This document shows, piece by piece, positions 52,009 to 62,775 of a stretch of 64,000 nt of DNA (positions are counted from its first letter, which is position 1; every line of letters starts with the position of its first letter). This DNA comes from Bacteroidaceae bacterium (GTDB lineage: Bacteria > Bacteroidota > Bacteroidia > Bacteroidales > Bacteroidaceae): positions 62,001 through 126,000 of the forward strand of contig JAIKYE010000090.1 of assembly GCA_024683455.1 (NCBI GenBank), in the 5' to 3' direction. Under the pieces are notes generated by a model. The model worked only from the letters and a program-made list of their open reading frames with translations. It searched no databases and was not told where the DNA came from. Position numbers and translations under genes: made by a program.

Positions 52009-52614
52009 ATGTTCTCAGGAATAATAGAAGCAATGGCCCGTGTTGTCGATATTCAGCATGACCAAGATAACGTGCACCTCACCCTTCGCTGTCCTTTTAC
52101 TGCAGAGTTGAACATAGATCAGAGTGTAGCCCATAACGGTGTGTGTCTAACTGTAGTAAGTATTAAGGATGATACTTATACTGTTACTGCCATGCGCGAA
52201 ACATTAGAACGTAGTAATCTAGGGCTGCTTAAAGTTGGCGATGAGGTTAATGTAGAACGCAGTATGCAGTTGAATGGAAGGTTGGATGGTCATATTGTAC
52301 AAGGACATGTTGACCAGACTGCCATTTGTCTGGCCGTTGATGATCAGGAAGGTAGCCACCAATTCACATTCCGATATGAGAGTAACCGTGAGATGGCGTC
52401 ACATGGCTATTTTACTGTTGATAAGGGTAGTGTAACGGTGAATGGTGTAAGTTTAACTGTTTGTAGACCTACAGAAGACACATTTCAGGTATGCATCATA
52501 CCTTATACTTTCGAGAATACGAATTTCCACAACATTAAGGCTGGTTCTGTTGTAAATATCGAATTTGACATTATTGGTAAGTATCTGGCTCGTATGAATA
52601 GTTTGTTGTCTTAG
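52009..52614 (+). CDS. ribE: Riboflavin synthase alpha chain
   Basis: Catalyses dismutation of two 6,7-dimethyl-8-ribityllumazines to riboflavin. The 201-residue protein has the two lumazine-binding repeats (about 1-97 and 98-190): MFSGIIEAMARVVDI, VAHNGVCLTVVSI and TAMRETLERSNLG in the first; GHIVQGHVDQTA, GSVTVNGVSLTV and IPYTFENTNF in the second. It stands apart from other rib genes. Its stop is 2 bp from that of the convergent ligA. Confidence 0.97.
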   Translation: MFSGIIEAMARVVDIQHDQDNVHLTLRCPFTAELNIDQSVAHNGVCLTVVSIKDDTYTVTAMRETLERSNLGLLKVGDEVNVERSMQLNGRLDGHIVQGHVDQTAICLAVDDQEGSHQFTFRYESNREMASHGYFTVDKGSVTVNGVSLTVCRPTEDTFQVCIIPYTFENTNFHNIKAGSVVNIEFDIIGKYLARMNSLLS

Positions 52615-52616
52615 TG

Positions 52617-54644
<2,028 letters not shown>

Positions 54645-54647
54645 TCA

Positions 54648-54728
54648 CAAAATTAAACATAAAATCAAAATTCGGCAAGAATTTGCGTGTTTCATTTTTG
54701 GTAAAGTGTTTAAAAAGTATTACTTTTG
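54648..54728. promoter_or_regulatory. Divergent promoters of ligA and dapA
   Basis: Minus strand: CTTG 54679-54676, 20 nt, TAATTTTG 54655-54648 (ligA). Plus strand: TTTG 54697-54700, 20 nt, TACTTTTG 54721-54728 (dapA). The two do not overlap. Confidence 0.65.
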
Positions 54729-54760
54729 CAGCACATTAAGGTATTAAGGATAATAACCAT

Positions 54761-55648
54761 ATGGCAAACAATAAATTCCGCGGCTTAGGCATAGCACTTA
54801 TCACGCCTTTCGCCAAAGACGGAAGTATAGATATAGCAGCACTCGACCGTCTTGTAGAATATCAAATTAAGAGTGGTGCTGATTTCCTGTGTATTATGGG
54901 TACGACGGCAGAAACGCCTACATTAAGTGCTGACGAAAAGTCCATGCTTAAGTATCATCTTGTAGAGCGTGTCGCAGGTCGTGTCCCTCTGCTCATGGGA
55001 TGTGGAGGCAACAACACGGCAGCTGTGGTACACGAATTGGAAACGTCTAACTGGGATGGCATAGATGGTATTCTCAGCGTGTGTCCTTATTACAACAAGC
55101 CTTCACAAGAAGGTCTTTACCAGCACTATGCTGCCATTGCTAAAGCAAGTCCTGTCCCCGTAGTCTTATACAATGTTCCAGGTAGAACCGGTGTTAATAT
55201 GATGGCAGAGACCACGTTGCGCTTAGCCCGTGATTTCGATAACATTGTAGCTATTAAGGAAGCTAGCGGGAATATATCTCAAATGGATGATATTATTAAG
55301 AACAAGCCTGCCAACTTTGATGTCATAAGCGGTGATGATGGAATAACCTTTCCCTTAATAACCCTTGGTGCTGTAGGTGTAATAAGTGTTATTGGTAATG
55401 CTTTGCCCGCAGAATTCAGTCGTATGGTTCGTTTGGCTTTAAAGGGCGAGTATAATACCTCCCTGTCTATCCATCATAAGTTTGCCGAATTGTTTAAGCT
55501 ACTTTTTGTAGATGGAAATCCGGCAGGTGTTAAGGCTATGTTGCATGAGATGGGCATGATAGAGAATACACTCAGGCTCCCCCTTGTCCCTACACGTTTA
55601 ACAACAATGGAACGCATTTCCACCATAGTCAGGGAATTGGGCTATTAG
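54761..55648 (+). CDS. dapA: 4-hydroxy-tetrahydrodipicolinate synthase
   Basis: DapA condenses pyruvate with aspartate semialdehyde, the entry to lysine and diaminopimelate (peptidoglycan) synthesis. The 295-residue TIM barrel has LITPFAKDGSID, the substrate loop MGTTAETPTLS (Bacteroidota variant of GTTGE), the Tyr in VVLYNVPGRTGVNM and the Schiff-base Lys166 in VAIKEASGNI, followed by VISGDDGITF. It is 30 bp upstream of an MFS gene that may be co-transcribed. Lysine feedback residues cannot be judged by eye. Confidence 0.96.
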   Translation: MANNKFRGLGIALITPFAKDGSIDIAALDRLVEYQIKSGADFLCIMGTTAETPTLSADEKSMLKYHLVERVAGRVPLLMGCGGNNTAAVVHELETSNWDGIDGILSVCPYYNKPSQEGLYQHYAAIAKASPVPVVLYNVPGRTGVNMMAETTLRLARDFDNIVAIKEASGNISQMDDIIKNKPANFDVISGDDGITFPLITLGAVGVISVIGNALPAEFSRMVRLALKGEYNTSLSIHHKFAELFKLLFVDGNPAGVKAMLHEMGMIENTLRLPLVPTRLTTMERISTIVRELGY

Positions 55649-55678
55649 AAAGAACTCACCTTTGTGTAAATTTATAAC

Positions 55679-56920
55679 ATGAAAACAACATACTTAAACA
55701 ATAGATGGATGCGGGCAGCAATACCCGCATTGCTGATTCATGCCTGTATAGGTAGTGTATATTGCTGGTCTCTCCTTAAGGGTGATATTGCTACAGAAGT
55801 AGGGTGCTCTGTTAAGGAGGTAGAATTCGCTTTCTCCTTAGCAATTTTCTTTTTGGGCATGTCTGCGGCTTTTGGTGGTCGTTTTGTGGAGAAGAATGTT
55901 ACGGCAGCTTCCGTGGTATCCTGTCTGTGTTTCAGTACGGGCCTTATGCTCACCGTTTTCTCCATTTATACAAAGAGTGTGCTTGGTATTATGCTTAGTT
56001 ACGGATGCCTTATGGGTGTTGGCTTGGGCATTGGTTATTTGTCACCCGTAAAGACGCTGATGCTATGGTTCAAGGAACATAAAGGTCTTGCCACAGGCAT
56101 TGCCATTAGCGGTTTTGGATTGTCTAAGGTTCTTTTTTCACCTTATATAGAATGGTGTACTCCCCAATATGGTGTTTCTACCACGTTGGTGTCTATGTCT
56201 GTGATAAGCATTTTCTCTATGCTTACAGCTGCATACCTCATTCAGAAACCAAAGGATTGGGTAGAACCCGTAGTTAAGTGGAGACTGAAAGATTATTATC
56301 AGGTTATCAAGAATGGCACTTATCTGAAAATCTGGTTTGTGTTCTATATCAATATCACATGCGGATTGGCCCTTATTGCATTCGAGAAGAATATAGCTAT
56401 AGCCGTTGGCATAGGCGCAGTAGGTCTGCTCTCGTCTCTGACAGCCTTCTTCAATACTGCAGGCAGATTCGGTTACTCTACCATGTCAGATTATACCGAG
56501 AACAAGCAGACCATCTATAAGATACTCCTCTCTTCCTCTGTGATAGTCATGCTTCTTGGTTTTGCCTTCGGAAGTAGTGCCATAGTAATTGTTCTTATGC
56601 TTTGTGTTATAAATGCGGGTTATGGGGGGGGATTCTCTACGCTACCCACATTATTGCAGAGCAAGTTCGGAATGGAAAAGATAAGTACCATTCATGGACT
56701 GGCCCTCAGCGCATGGGCATGGGCTGGACTCAGCGGCAACCAGTTGTCCAACCTTATAATCAACCAGTTGGGTTTGACATACGAGGTGCTTTACATTGTA
56801 CTTGCCGTTTTGTATTTCATAGCCTTGCTTCTCACATTTTCTATCCCCAAGAACAAAGAGGCTATTGATTATGACGAGCAACAACAATCTCTTTCCAAAC
56901 TTGATTCCTCGTTCGTATAA
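55679..56920 (+). CDS. MFS transporter, OFA-like
   Basis: A 413-residue major facilitator with about 12 helices. The N-terminus (MRAAIPALLIHACIGSVYCWSLLKGDIA) and the GIGYLSPVKTLMLWFKEHKGLATGIAISGFGLSKVLFSPYIEW stretch resemble the oxalate:formate antiporter (OFA) group, often involved in monocarboxylate exchange. The substrate is not determinable; a link to pyruvate or formate could make sense next to dapA but is a guess. It lies 30 bp after dapA. Directly after its stop comes the 22-bp tandem repeat. Confidence 0.85.
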   Translation: MKTTYLNNRWMRAAIPALLIHACIGSVYCWSLLKGDIATEVGCSVKEVEFAFSLAIFFLGMSAAFGGRFVEKNVTAASVVSCLCFSTGLMLTVFSIYTKSVLGIMLSYGCLMGVGLGIGYLSPVKTLMLWFKEHKGLATGIAISGFGLSKVLFSPYIEWCTPQYGVSTTLVSMSVISIFSMLTAAYLIQKPKDWVEPVVKWRLKDYYQVIKNGTYLKIWFVFYINITCGLALIAFEKNIAIAVGIGAVGLLSSLTAFFNTAGRFGYSTMSDYTENKQTIYKILLSSSVIVMLLGFAFGSSAIVIVLMLCVINAGYGGGFSTLPTLLQSKFGMEKISTIHGLALSAWAWAGLSGNQLSNLIINQLGLTYEVLYIVLAVLYFIALLLTFSIPKNKEAIDYDEQQQSLSKLDSSFV

Positions 56921-56958
56921 GGTTTACAAAAGCTTTTTGTTTGTAGTACTACCGTTAT

Positions 56959-57024
56959 TTACTCGTTAACTAGAGAAAAATTACTCGTTAACTAGAGAAA
57001 AATTACTCGTTAACTAGGGAAATA
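56959..57024. repeat. Three tandem copies of a 22-bp repeat
   Basis: Two identical 22-bp units (56959-56980 and 56981-57002; each begins TTACTCGTTAACTAGAG) and a third that diverges in its last positions (57003-57024). Each contains the palindrome GTTAAC. Two degenerate echoes (TTAACTAAG, CTTAACTGA) follow up to about 57061. The array fills most of the 162-bp gap between the MFS gene and the GH16 gene; no consensus promoter is visible for GH16. Confidence 0.9.
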
Positions 57025-57082
57025 TATTTTCTTAACTAAGCCGTAAATAGCCCTTAACTGATGAGATATAAATATATGTGGC

Positions 57083-57901
57083 ATGAATAAACGGAATTGT
57101 TTATATGCGGTTCTCTTCCTGCTTGCAGGTTTTTCTGGGTTCTCTTTACATACTGATGCAAAGAAACAGAACTCTATACAGCGCGAGGGTTGGGAGTTGG
57201 TGTGGCATGATGAATTTGATGGGGACAAACTATCTGAAGATTGGACGCGTATTCCTCGTTTTTCCAATCCGCCGGAATGGAACAAATATATGAGCACGGA
57301 CGATAGGCTTTTTGAGGTGAAGGACGGTAAACTTATCCTATATGGCCTGAACAATGATTATCTTCCGCAGGATACAGCTCACTTTCTTACGAGTGGCGTC
57401 TATACCCGTGGAAAGGTATTCTTTCAGCGTGGAAGAATTGACATTCGCCTGAAGATGGATGATGCCTCCGGTGCATGGCCTGCTGCTTGGCTGTTGCCAG
57501 AGGCACAATGGCCTTATGGTGGAGAGATTGATATTATGGAGCGCCTAAACCATGATACAATAGTATATCAGACGGTTCATTCCTATACTACAGAGTATGA
57601 TACAATAGCCCGTAAGAGTCAGTGTTGGAGCTCAATAGGTTCTATAAAGCGAGGAGATTGGAATGTATATAGCGTTGAGTTGTATGAGGATCATATATGT
57701 TTTTATATCAACGACCGTCCTACTTTTACATACCGAAAGCAACCAGAATTGGGACATAAGCAATACCCCTACGACCGTCCTATGTATCTGCTAATAGATA
57801 TGCAGTTGGGTGGTCATTGGGTTGGACGCGTAAATCCCAAGGAGTTACCTTGCCGCTACCAGATTGACTATGTGCGGTTTTATAAAAAGAAGGAAAAGTA
57901 G
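57083..57901 (+). CDS. Glycoside hydrolase family 16, secreted
   Basis: A 272-residue secreted beta-glycanase. A signal peptide (YAVLFLLAGFSGFSLHTDA) is followed by the GH16 jelly roll: GWELVWHDEFDGDKLSEDW, TSGVYTRGKVFFQRGRIDIRLK, and the catalytic stretch GGEIDIMERL with nucleophile Glu148, Asp150 and acid/base Glu153. Trp-rich strands (GAWPAAWLLPEAQWPYG) line the cleft. It ends YQIDYVRFYKKK. Family members cleave beta-1,3/1,4-glucans, laminarin, porphyran or agarose; the target cannot be fixed here, and no SusC/SusD pair is adjacent, so this is not a normal polysaccharide-use locus. Confidence 0.92.
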   Translation: MNKRNCLYAVLFLLAGFSGFSLHTDAKKQNSIQREGWELVWHDEFDGDKLSEDWTRIPRFSNPPEWNKYMSTDDRLFEVKDGKLILYGLNNDYLPQDTAHFLTSGVYTRGKVFFQRGRIDIRLKMDDASGAWPAAWLLPEAQWPYGGEIDIMERLNHDTIVYQTVHSYTTEYDTIARKSQCWSSIGSIKRGDWNVYSVELYEDHICFYINDRPTFTYRKQPELGHKQYPYDRPMYLLIDMQLGGHWVGRVNPKELPCRYQIDYVRFYKKKEK

Positions 57902-57909
57902 GGGGGCGT

Positions 57910-58377
57910 TTACGCCTTGAAGTAATAGATAAAGGTGGCAAGTCCTTCAAGAGCTTTCTTGCCAGTCTCCTGAATCTCTATTGTGAATTTGATGGTCGTT
58001 TTAATGGCGCCACGCAGATTGGCCAGTTCCTCAAGCTTAGTAATCATGCGAATGTGCTGACCGCTTAATACGGGTTGAGCAAACTTCATCTTATCCATTC
58101 CGTAGTTCATCATGCGTTCCAGATTGTTGACCTCAATAATCTGATCCCAAAGGTGTGGGAGCATGCTGAGAGTCAGATAGCCATGTGCAATGGTCTGACC
58201 AAAGGGACTCTCGGCTTTTGCTTTTTCTATATCTACATGAATCCACTGATGGTCAAGAGTGGCATCGGCAAACATGTTTATGCGCTCCTGAGTGAGTTCT
58301 ACATAATCACTGGTACCAAGTTCCTGACCTACATATTGTTGAAAATCCTCAAACGAATTGATAATGACTTTGCTCAT
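57910..58377 (-). CDS. MaoC-like (R)-enoyl-CoA hydratase/dehydratase
   Basis: A 155-residue hot-dog-fold protein of the MaoC dehydratase family. The hydratase motif is complete: TLDHQWIHVDIEKAKAESPFGQTIAHGYLTLSM, with catalytic Asp near 41 and His near 46, and the conserved AHGYL. It probably hydrates or dehydrates (R)-3-hydroxyacyl-CoA or ACP intermediates in the cytoplasm. It stands alone on the minus strand, converging with GH16 (8-bp gap) and divergent from the phospholipase D-like gene. A -7 box TACCTTTG lies at 58413-58406. Confidence 0.9.
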   Translation of the reverse strand: MSKVIINSFEDFQQYVGQELGTSDYVELTQERINMFADATLDHQWIHVDIEKAKAESPFGQTIAHGYLTLSMLPHLWDQIIEVNNLERMMNYGMDKMKFAQPVLSGQHIRMITKLEELANLRGAIKTTIKFTIEIQETGKKALEGLATFIYYFKA

Positions 58378-58405
58378 AATCTGATATTTTTGCTGTTATA
58401 TTGTG

Positions 58406-58467
58406 CAAAGGTACAAAATATTTTTCAATTTTCAGTTTTCTGTTCTCAATTATATTTCGTAACTTTG
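58406..58467. promoter_or_regulatory. Divergent promoters of the MaoC and phospholipase D-like genes
   Basis: Minus strand: TACCTTTG (58413-58406). Plus strand: TAACTTTG (58460-58467), with TTTC 19 nt upstream. The phospholipase D-like ATG is only 7 nt after its box. Confidence 0.5.
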
Positions 58468-58474
58468 TCCTCAA

Positions 58475-59701
58475 ATGGTAAGAAGGCAGTTTATTTTTTT
58501 TATACTTTATATTATATGTCTGCTGACTGGTTATGCACAGCAATCTGACGAACGTACCATTGCCGATTTTCGACAGATGGGTATACCTTTTTATGAGGGA
58601 AATGAGGTAAAACTGCTGACCACTGGCCCGCTCAAGTTCCAAGATATGTTTGCTGAGATAGAGCGTGCTCAGCGTTTTGTTCATCTGGATTATTTCAAGT
58701 TTCAGGAGGATAGTATATGCAGGGTTCTCTTTAACATTCTAAAGAGGAAAGCGCGCCAAGGGGTAAAAGTTAGAATCGTGTATGATGGTTTTGGAAACAA
58801 ATGTAGCCATCAGCCGCTTTCTAAACGTTTCCTCTCAGAGGTTAGAGATGCCGGAATAGAGATAGAGGCGTTTGACAAATTCCGTTTCCCTTGGATAAAT
58901 CACTTTTTTCACCGTGACCATCATAAGATAGCCATTATAGATGGAAGTATCTGTTATACGGGTGGCATGAATGTCGCCGATTATTATCTGCATGGCAAGC
59001 CTAAGGTTGGAAGATGGCGTGATATGCATATACGTTTGCATGGCCCTGTAGTTGATGGTTACGAGCAGATTTTTGAACGTATGTGGTATGTTGTTACTGG
59101 TGAATTCCTACAACCTGGCTCGTATGATGGTTCGGACATAAGCCAGGATAAAGTGTTGGTAGGATTGGCAGATAGGATTCCGCGTCTTTCGCCTGATATG
59201 ATGCGCAAGACTTATTGTGCGGCTATCAATAACGCACAACATTTGATTCAGATAGTAAATCCATACCCTTGCCTGGGTAATCCCATTCGTAGGGCGTTGA
59301 ATGATGCTTTGGCGCGTGGTGTGAAAGTTCAGCTTATGGTTTCGGAGAAAACGGACGGACAGGCTAACGCTGATGTTACGGGAGTTGAGATGAAGAAACT
59401 GATGAAACGAGGTGCCGAGGTGTACTATTATCAAGGTGGTTTCCACCATAGCAAAATAATGATGATAGATGGCCTGTTCTGTACTGTAGGAACAACAAAT
59501 TTGGATGCCCGTTCGCTGAAATATGACTATGAGGTGAATTCTTTTGTTTTCAGCCCCAAAACTACGGAAGAGTTACAAGAAATCTTTCGAAAAGATGTAG
59601 GGCAATGCTATTTGCTGACGCCTGATACATGGAGAGAACTTTTCCCCGCAGGCCGACGGATAAGAGCCAGCATATATATGTCTATCAAGGGATTGCTTTA
59701 A
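58475..59701 (+). CDS. Phospholipase D/cardiolipin synthase-like protein with signal peptide
   Basis: A 408-residue protein with two HKD motifs: HHKIAIIDG (near 149-157, followed by SICYTGGMNVADYY) and HSKIMMIDG (near 325, followed by TVGTTNLDARS). Both fit H-x-K-x4-D plus a downstream Asn, as in cardiolipin synthases. In contrast to ClsA it has no pair of N-terminal transmembrane helices but one short hydrophobic segment ending GYAQQS, a likely cleaved signal, so it would act in the periplasm. It could make cardiolipin, or exchange headgroups on other phospholipids. Its stop overlaps that of the convergent TPR gene by 4 bp. Confidence 0.88.
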   Translation: MVRRQFIFFILYIICLLTGYAQQSDERTIADFRQMGIPFYEGNEVKLLTTGPLKFQDMFAEIERAQRFVHLDYFKFQEDSICRVLFNILKRKARQGVKVRIVYDGFGNKCSHQPLSKRFLSEVRDAGIEIEAFDKFRFPWINHFFHRDHHKIAIIDGSICYTGGMNVADYYLHGKPKVGRWRDMHIRLHGPVVDGYEQIFERMWYVVTGEFLQPGSYDGSDISQDKVLVGLADRIPRLSPDMMRKTYCAAINNAQHLIQIVNPYPCLGNPIRRALNDALARGVKVQLMVSEKTDGQANADVTGVEMKKLMKRGAEVYYYQGGFHHSKIMMIDGLFCTVGTTNLDARSLKYDYEVNSFVFSPKTTEELQEIFRKDVGQCYLLTPDTWRELFPAGRRIRASIYMSIKGLL

Positions 59702-61782
59702 TCCTGAGAGGTCGTGATTTGGAGCATTATCATGTCGTACATCAGGTGATAATCGGATGCGCTTATGCCCATTTCCTCTAGTTCTTTCTCGTCGTCTAAA
59801 AAAAGAGTCTCTATATTTATTGCATCTTCATCTTTGTATAGACGCGGGAATTCATTGAAGAATTTTTTGTAGTACTCCAGTGCCTTGTTCCAATCTCCCT
59901 GGACAAAGTAGATATGACCTGCGTTCTTGTATTGTACCTCTTTGTATATTACGTTGGGAACCTCAAGTATTGCTAAGCAATAGCGTAGTGCTACATCGAA
60001 CTTTTTTAGGTGAAATGCGCATTTCTCTATACCTTGCATATATCTAGGATTGTCTGACTTAAGATAATCAAGCTTGAAGAAGTAGGAGAGAGCCTCTTCA
60101 TAGCGTTTTAGTTTCATAAGGGTAGATGCTGCATTATCTGTATATTGCATCTCGTCGGGATACATCTCCAATAGTTTCATTGTGTATTGGAGTTCTTTTT
60201 CATGCTTACCCAGATGTTTGTAACATTGCTGCATTTTTTGCAGTGCTTCTTTGTCATTGGGCTCCAAAAAGAGAATTTGCGTTAATGGATCTATGGTCTG
60301 AGCATATTGTTCGAGCTTAATCAGACAATCCGTCTTCTTCTCCAACATATAATAGTCATAACCCTCCTTTTGTCCTATGGAGTCAATCCATTGGACAGTA
60401 TCGTTATAGAATTCAGAGGATATCATGGCCTGAATGAGACGATGATATTCTTTCTCCGAGAACTGAATCTGGTAGACTGGATTCTCCCAAAAGCAGTATT
60501 TCCATGAGAAGGGATTGTCGATTTGGTTCTTAATTGGTGAGTAGGTAAATATGCGGTACAGGTTCTGCATAGTAATCTTATAGTGATTGACCTGAATATA
60601 TATTTCTCCGTCAGTTGCCTGTTCTATCTCTTGAAATCCTTTTGTCATGATGTCAAGGAAACTGTTTTTGAGGCTTGATTTGGCTACATAACTGTACATG
60701 GCATATCGGTCTATGTCACACTCGTTAGGAACATCGAGCATCTTATAAGAATCTGCTTTGAAGTTGCCGTCCTTATCTATAAGAAGGTCCTGTATAGCAG
60801 GAGAAGTAATCTCAAATGGTACCCACCAATGAGATATGTTATCTCGCAAAAAGTCCGATCTGCTCCATAAGGACATACGATTGCCGAGGTTTACGTCTAA
60901 ACCGCCAGCAATCATTTTTTGAAGATGCTTCATCTTCTTTTCCATTAGTTGGTTCATCTCTTCCTGCGACATGGAAAGAGAGAACGATGTAATCATGCTC
61001 TCCTCTTCTTTTAAGGCTAAGAGAGTCTGATGCATAATCATCTTTTCAGTTAGAACTTCAAAGAAATGCGATTTAATGGGCTTTTCCTGATAACGTTTAC
61101 ATAAATCGGGGTAATGGGTAATCTCTAACTTATATTTTTCTGCCAGAAATATGAGTGCCGTTATGGAGAGGGCATTTAGTTTTTCGTTCTCGTTCTCGGT
61201 AAAGAAAAACAGCAAAGAGAGTTTCTCTACGTCGAAATACTCCCAGAGGGATAGAAAAACAGCTCCAACAAGATGGGTCTGTATATTATTTGTTTGACGG
61301 CTGAGGAACTCGTACCATTGAGCAGTTTGCTTCTGCGTCCATAGAGGAGATGTCCAGATGAGTAAGAAGAGATGGTCCTGAATGAGCATCTGTTCGTCTG
61401 GTTCAAGGTTGCTACCCCATTTCTTCAACAACTCTTGTTCGGGTTCTGTGCCATACAGGTTTTGCAGTTCATGATAAGATTTTGAGTATTTCTGATTGTC
61501 TTCTTGCAAGCGTATATTGCGATGTGCTGCCATCAGAACAGCCAGTGCCTTCTGACTTATCTTCTCCTGTGTCTGACCTCGTTTTTCATCTTTTCCGCCG
61601 TTAGCAAGAAATGATAACATACTATGGTAATTTTTCATAATTTCCTCAACCTGAGAGATTATCTGATTGTTGGGACAATATCGTGCAATCGTCTTCAGTT
61701 GAATTAAACCTGAACCTATGGCAAGAACAGACAGTTCTTTTCTACAAGACTCAGTTATGTTGTTGAGTGTTGCGTTATCCAT
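59698..61782 (-). CDS. Large TPR-repeat protein of unknown function
   Basis: A 694-residue protein, largely alpha-helical, without signal peptide. Residues about 1-480 are unrecognised helices with Trp-rich spots (LFLLIWTSPLWTQKQTAQWYEFL; WKYCFWENPVYQIQF). From about 485 to 650 there are several tetratricopeptide repeats (LEPNDKEALQKMQQCYKHLGKHEKEL; YTDNAASTLMKLKRYEEALSYFFKL; GHIYFVQGDWNKALEYYKKFF). TPRs mediate protein contacts. It starts 5 bp after the stop of the solute-binding lipoprotein gene, so the two are probably translated from one mRNA behind pgk. No catalytic residues are evident. Confidence 0.8.
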   Translation of the reverse strand: MDNATLNNITESCRKELSVLAIGSGLIQLKTIARYCPNNQIISQVEEIMKNYHSMLSFLANGGKDEKRGQTQEKISQKALAVLMAAHRNIRLQEDNQKYSKSYHELQNLYGTEPEQELLKKWGSNLEPDEQMLIQDHLFLLIWTSPLWTQKQTAQWYEFLSRQTNNIQTHLVGAVFLSLWEYFDVEKLSLLFFFTENENEKLNALSITALIFLAEKYKLEITHYPDLCKRYQEKPIKSHFFEVLTEKMIMHQTLLALKEEESMITSFSLSMSQEEMNQLMEKKMKHLQKMIAGGLDVNLGNRMSLWSRSDFLRDNISHWWVPFEITSPAIQDLLIDKDGNFKADSYKMLDVPNECDIDRYAMYSYVAKSSLKNSFLDIMTKGFQEIEQATDGEIYIQVNHYKITMQNLYRIFTYSPIKNQIDNPFSWKYCFWENPVYQIQFSEKEYHRLIQAMISSEFYNDTVQWIDSIGQKEGYDYYMLEKKTDCLIKLEQYAQTIDPLTQILFLEPNDKEALQKMQQCYKHLGKHEKELQYTMKLLEMYPDEMQYTDNAASTLMKLKRYEEALSYFFKLDYLKSDNPRYMQGIEKCAFHLKKFDVALRYCLAILEVPNVIYKEVQYKNAGHIYFVQGDWNKALEYYKKFFNEFPRLYKDEDAINIETLFLDDEKELEEMGISASDYHLMYDMIMLQITTSQD

Positions 61783-61787
61783 TTACG

Positions 61788-62747
61788 TTATTTTGCGATT
61801 GTGGTTTTGATGAATGTGTCAGAGGTGAAGTTCTTGGGGAGCGCTCCACGACCGGTGAGCCAGTTGGCGGCTTCATCAACATCTTTTTTCTTAGGAAGGG
61901 TTGGTTGTTTGATGGGGATTATGTTGAGAGAATCTACAATGGATTCTGGTATCTCATATTCTTTTACCAATATGGAACGAAGCGAGTCAGCATAAAGCCC
62001 TTTGTTGATGTTTTCGACTGCAGCTTTGTAAACAGATATGAATTTGCGGGCTTGCCCTTTCTTCCTTTTGTCTTTCGTCAAGCTATCGGCAATTACCCAA
62101 ACTGCCAGTTGGATGGATTCATCCTTTGTTTTCATAAGTTTCTTGTTGCCCTCCAATATGGCCCAAGATGCGTAGGGCTCCTCCAGCATGGCACCTTCAA
62201 GCAGACCTGTACACAGCATCTTACCACGTAGCCTAACGTCATTGATTTGTGGCCTGTAAATGCTGTCAGGACTAATTTTGGCACTGTCAAGCATCTTGTC
62301 GCACCAATAGTCGGTGGCGCAAAGACGGCAAATGGCAATCATTTTTTCGCTCATCTGCTTGGCCTTGCTGATTCGCTTTCCTTTGGGAGCGACCAAGGTT
62401 ATAGGTTCGTCAACAGCTAAGAAGGATGATAAATGTGTGGAGTCTGAAAGTCTTATAGCTCGGATTATATCGGTATATGCTATGTCTGCATGTCCTTTGG
62501 TTATTGCGGTGTCAATATCCATCTGCGCAGAATAGCGGAGTAACCTTATATCCAAATCCATGGAGTCTGTAAGTCCTGTCTTTTGGGCATAATATATGGG
62601 CAGACAACCTAATGTAGGCATTATCGCTACGTGAAGTGCAAGGCTATCTGCCAGTTTGTCATCTTGAACAGAAAGCATGGCCTCCTGTTTATGAGCACAG
62701 GAGGCCAGCATTATAATAGACGTTAAGAATGAAATGAAATGCTTCAT
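61788..62747 (-). CDS. Orphan solute-binding lipoprotein (SBP type 2 fold)
   Basis: A 319-residue lipoprotein: signal FISFLTSIIMLASC with lipidated Cys17. The mature part resembles the periplasmic binding proteins of NMT1/SsuA type: LHVAIMPTLGCLPIYYAQKTGL, then DTAITKGHADIAYTDIIRAIRL, EPITLVAPKGKRI, and CTGLLEGAMLEEPYASWAI, the ligand-cleft pieces. Genes for a permease and ATPase, which such proteins usually need, are absent. It follows pgk by 28 bp and precedes the TPR gene by 5 bp. It may be a sensor or a receptor for a distant transporter, or bind something quite different. Confidence 0.82.
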   Translation of the reverse strand: MKHFISFLTSIIMLASCAHKQEAMLSVQDDKLADSLALHVAIMPTLGCLPIYYAQKTGLTDSMDLDIRLLRYSAQMDIDTAITKGHADIAYTDIIRAIRLSDSTHLSSFLAVDEPITLVAPKGKRISKAKQMSEKMIAICRLCATDYWCDKMLDSAKISPDSIYRPQINDVRLRGKMLCTGLLEGAMLEEPYASWAILEGNKKLMKTKDESIQLAVWVIADSLTKDKRKKGQARKFISVYKAAVENINKGLYADSLRSILVKEYEIPESIVDSLNIIPIKQPTLPKKKDVDEAANWLTGRGALPKNFTSDTFIKTTIAK

Positions 62748-62775
62748 TCTTTAATAACTTACATGAAATGTTGTA

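Noticed and set aside
58349-58684. 111-codon minus-strand ORF.
   Set aside because: It overlaps the divergent promoters and the start of the phospholipase D-like gene, and has no domain.
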